A DNA stretch of 7,128 nt from Candidatus Bathyarchaeota archaeon. GTDB lineage: Archaea; Thermoproteota; Bathyarchaeia; Bathyarchaeales; WAQA01. Below are positions 7,000 through 7,128 of the stretch, piece after piece. The number at the start of each line of letters is the position of its first letter. The stretch's first letter is position 1. The stretch spans positions 1-7,128 of the forward strand of contig WAQA01000100.1 in assembly GCA_015520475.1 (NCBI GenBank), read 5' to 3'. The position numbers and the translations under genes are program-made. The notes beneath the pieces are model-generated. The model did not search any database. It was not told the DNA's origin and worked only from the letters and a program-made list of their open reading frames with translations.

Positions 7000-7032
7000 G
7001 CTGAAATAATGCGCTCCAGCCGGGATTGAAAC
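7000..7032 (+). repeat. solitary CRISPR-repeat-like element
   Basis: The 33-base element begins GCTGAAAT and ends GGGATTGAAAC. Both ends match the pattern of archaeal type I/III repeats such as those that begin GTTGAAAT and end GGGATTGAAAG. The middle (7008-7021) is not one I recognise and makes it about three bases longer than those. GGAGC (6997-7001) can pair with GCTCC (7013-7017). There is no second copy upstream within the window, nor in the 96 bases downstream, so this is not an array. It could be a relict repeat, an integration by-product, or a chance match. The reverse complement also mimics the 3' half of a tRNA T-arm, but no pairing partners exist. Confidence 0.3.
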
Positions 7033-7035
7033 ACG

Positions 7036-7040
7036 TTTTT
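7036..7040 (+). terminator. T-run, possible archaeal terminator
   Basis: Five consecutive Ts follow the CRISPR-repeat-like element and precede the right-edge TATA box. T-rich non-template tracts are enough for archaeal termination. Five Ts is short, and it is the only such run after the purP pair. Confidence 0.28.
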
Positions 7041-7050
7041 ACCAGTAAAG

Positions 7051-7058
7051 ATATTTAA
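7051..7058 (+). promoter_or_regulatory. TATA box for a possible leaderless gene at the right edge
   Basis: ATATTTAA is preceded by purine-rich GTAAAG, a possible BRE. Its centre is about 29-30 bases before the ATG at 7084. No SD precedes that ATG, which fits a leaderless or near-leaderless transcript. Confidence 0.4.
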
Positions 7059-7083
7059 TGATGATGTCTTAAGTGTTGATGTG

Positions 7084-7128
7084 ATGTATAAAAACAAGGG
7101 ACCTATTACTGCACTCTTTATTAAAAAG
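7084..7128 (+). CDS. possible start of a protein gene, cut by right edge
   Basis: The ATG at 7084 opens 15 codons (MYKNKGPITALFIKK) that remain open to the window end. The support is the TATA element about 30 bases upstream and the preceding T-run, which together look like a boundary between transcription units. Earlier ATGs at 7059, 7062 and 7065 reach a stop within a few codons. The basic, mildly hydrophobic N-terminus gives no family. Too little is present for more than a tentative call. Confidence 0.3.
   Translation, partial: MYKNKGPITALFIKK

Larger units (their letters stand above)
6818..7128. other. 311-base region after the purP pair without a confident gene
   Basis: In order, this stretch holds a GNRA-capped hairpin, a middle part with several possible short and long-range pairings (for example AGAATCC at 6850-6856 with GGATTCT at 6961-6967, and ATGCT at 6867-6871 with AGCAT at 6903-6907), a CRISPR-repeat-like element, a T-run, a TATA element and the start of a truncated ORF. 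The long-range pairings are about what chance would give in this length, so they do not prove a structured RNA. A minus-strand frame starting at 6975 runs into the antisense of the second purP gene and has no ribosome site. Confidence 0.5.

Noticed and set aside
7011..7035. tRNA 3' end on the minus strand (TTCAATCCCGGC followed by TGGAGCG)
   Set aside because: The T-stem 5' strand does not pair (CGTGT against CCGGC), and no matching acceptor 5' strand CGCTCCA is found on the minus strand in the flanking 100 bases.
7074..7106. a second degenerate copy of the CRISPR-like repeat (GTTGATGTGATG...)
   Set aside because: Only the first dozen bases show partial similarity. The diagnostic ATTGAAAC end is absent, so it does not make an array.

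Overview
The window looks like archaeal chromosome, most likely from a thermophilic or anaerobic lineage with Shine-Dalgarno-led genes; I cannot assign a phylum. The case rests on three things: two tandem purP-type genes (the archaeal formate- and ATP-dependent FAICAR synthetase family), an archease gene, and archaeal expression signals. The signals are GGAGG/GAGGTG ribosome sites matching the archaeal anti-SD, A/T-rich TATA elements about 26-30 bases before probable start sites, and at least one gene that looks leaderless.

Layout. Positions 1-4265 hold three complete minus-strand genes. Read in transcription order they are an alkaline-phosphatase-superfamily phosphodiesterase (4265-2424), a two-domain alpha/beta hydrolase with an acetyl-xylan-esterase-like catalytic half and a beta-sandwich front half (2262-637), and archease (515-81). 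Gaps of 161 and 121 bases and separate candidate promoters suggest individual transcription rather than a tight operon. A possible hydrophobic ORF starts 10 bases after archease and runs off the left edge. A 255-base divergent intergenic region (4266-4520) holds promoters for both directions. Positions 4521-6817 hold two plus-strand purP paralogs, 38 bases apart, each with its own strong SD and probably co-transcribed.

The last 311 bases (6818-7128) hold no confident gene. They contain a GNRA-capped hairpin just after the second purP gene, a solitary element whose two ends match type I/III CRISPR repeats, a T-run, and near the right edge a TATA element placed correctly for a leaderless ORF that is cut off by the window.

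Functionally the genes fall into unrelated jobs: purine biosynthesis (the purP pair), RNA ligation and repair (archease, the RtcB cofactor protein; no rtcB here), and two hydrolases of unknown substrate. The most interesting points are the second PurP, which has lost the glycine-rich ATP-grasp loop kept by its neighbour, the lone CRISPR-repeat-like element next to an unexplained structured stretch, and perfect dyads over two promoters. I found no convincing new multi-gene system.
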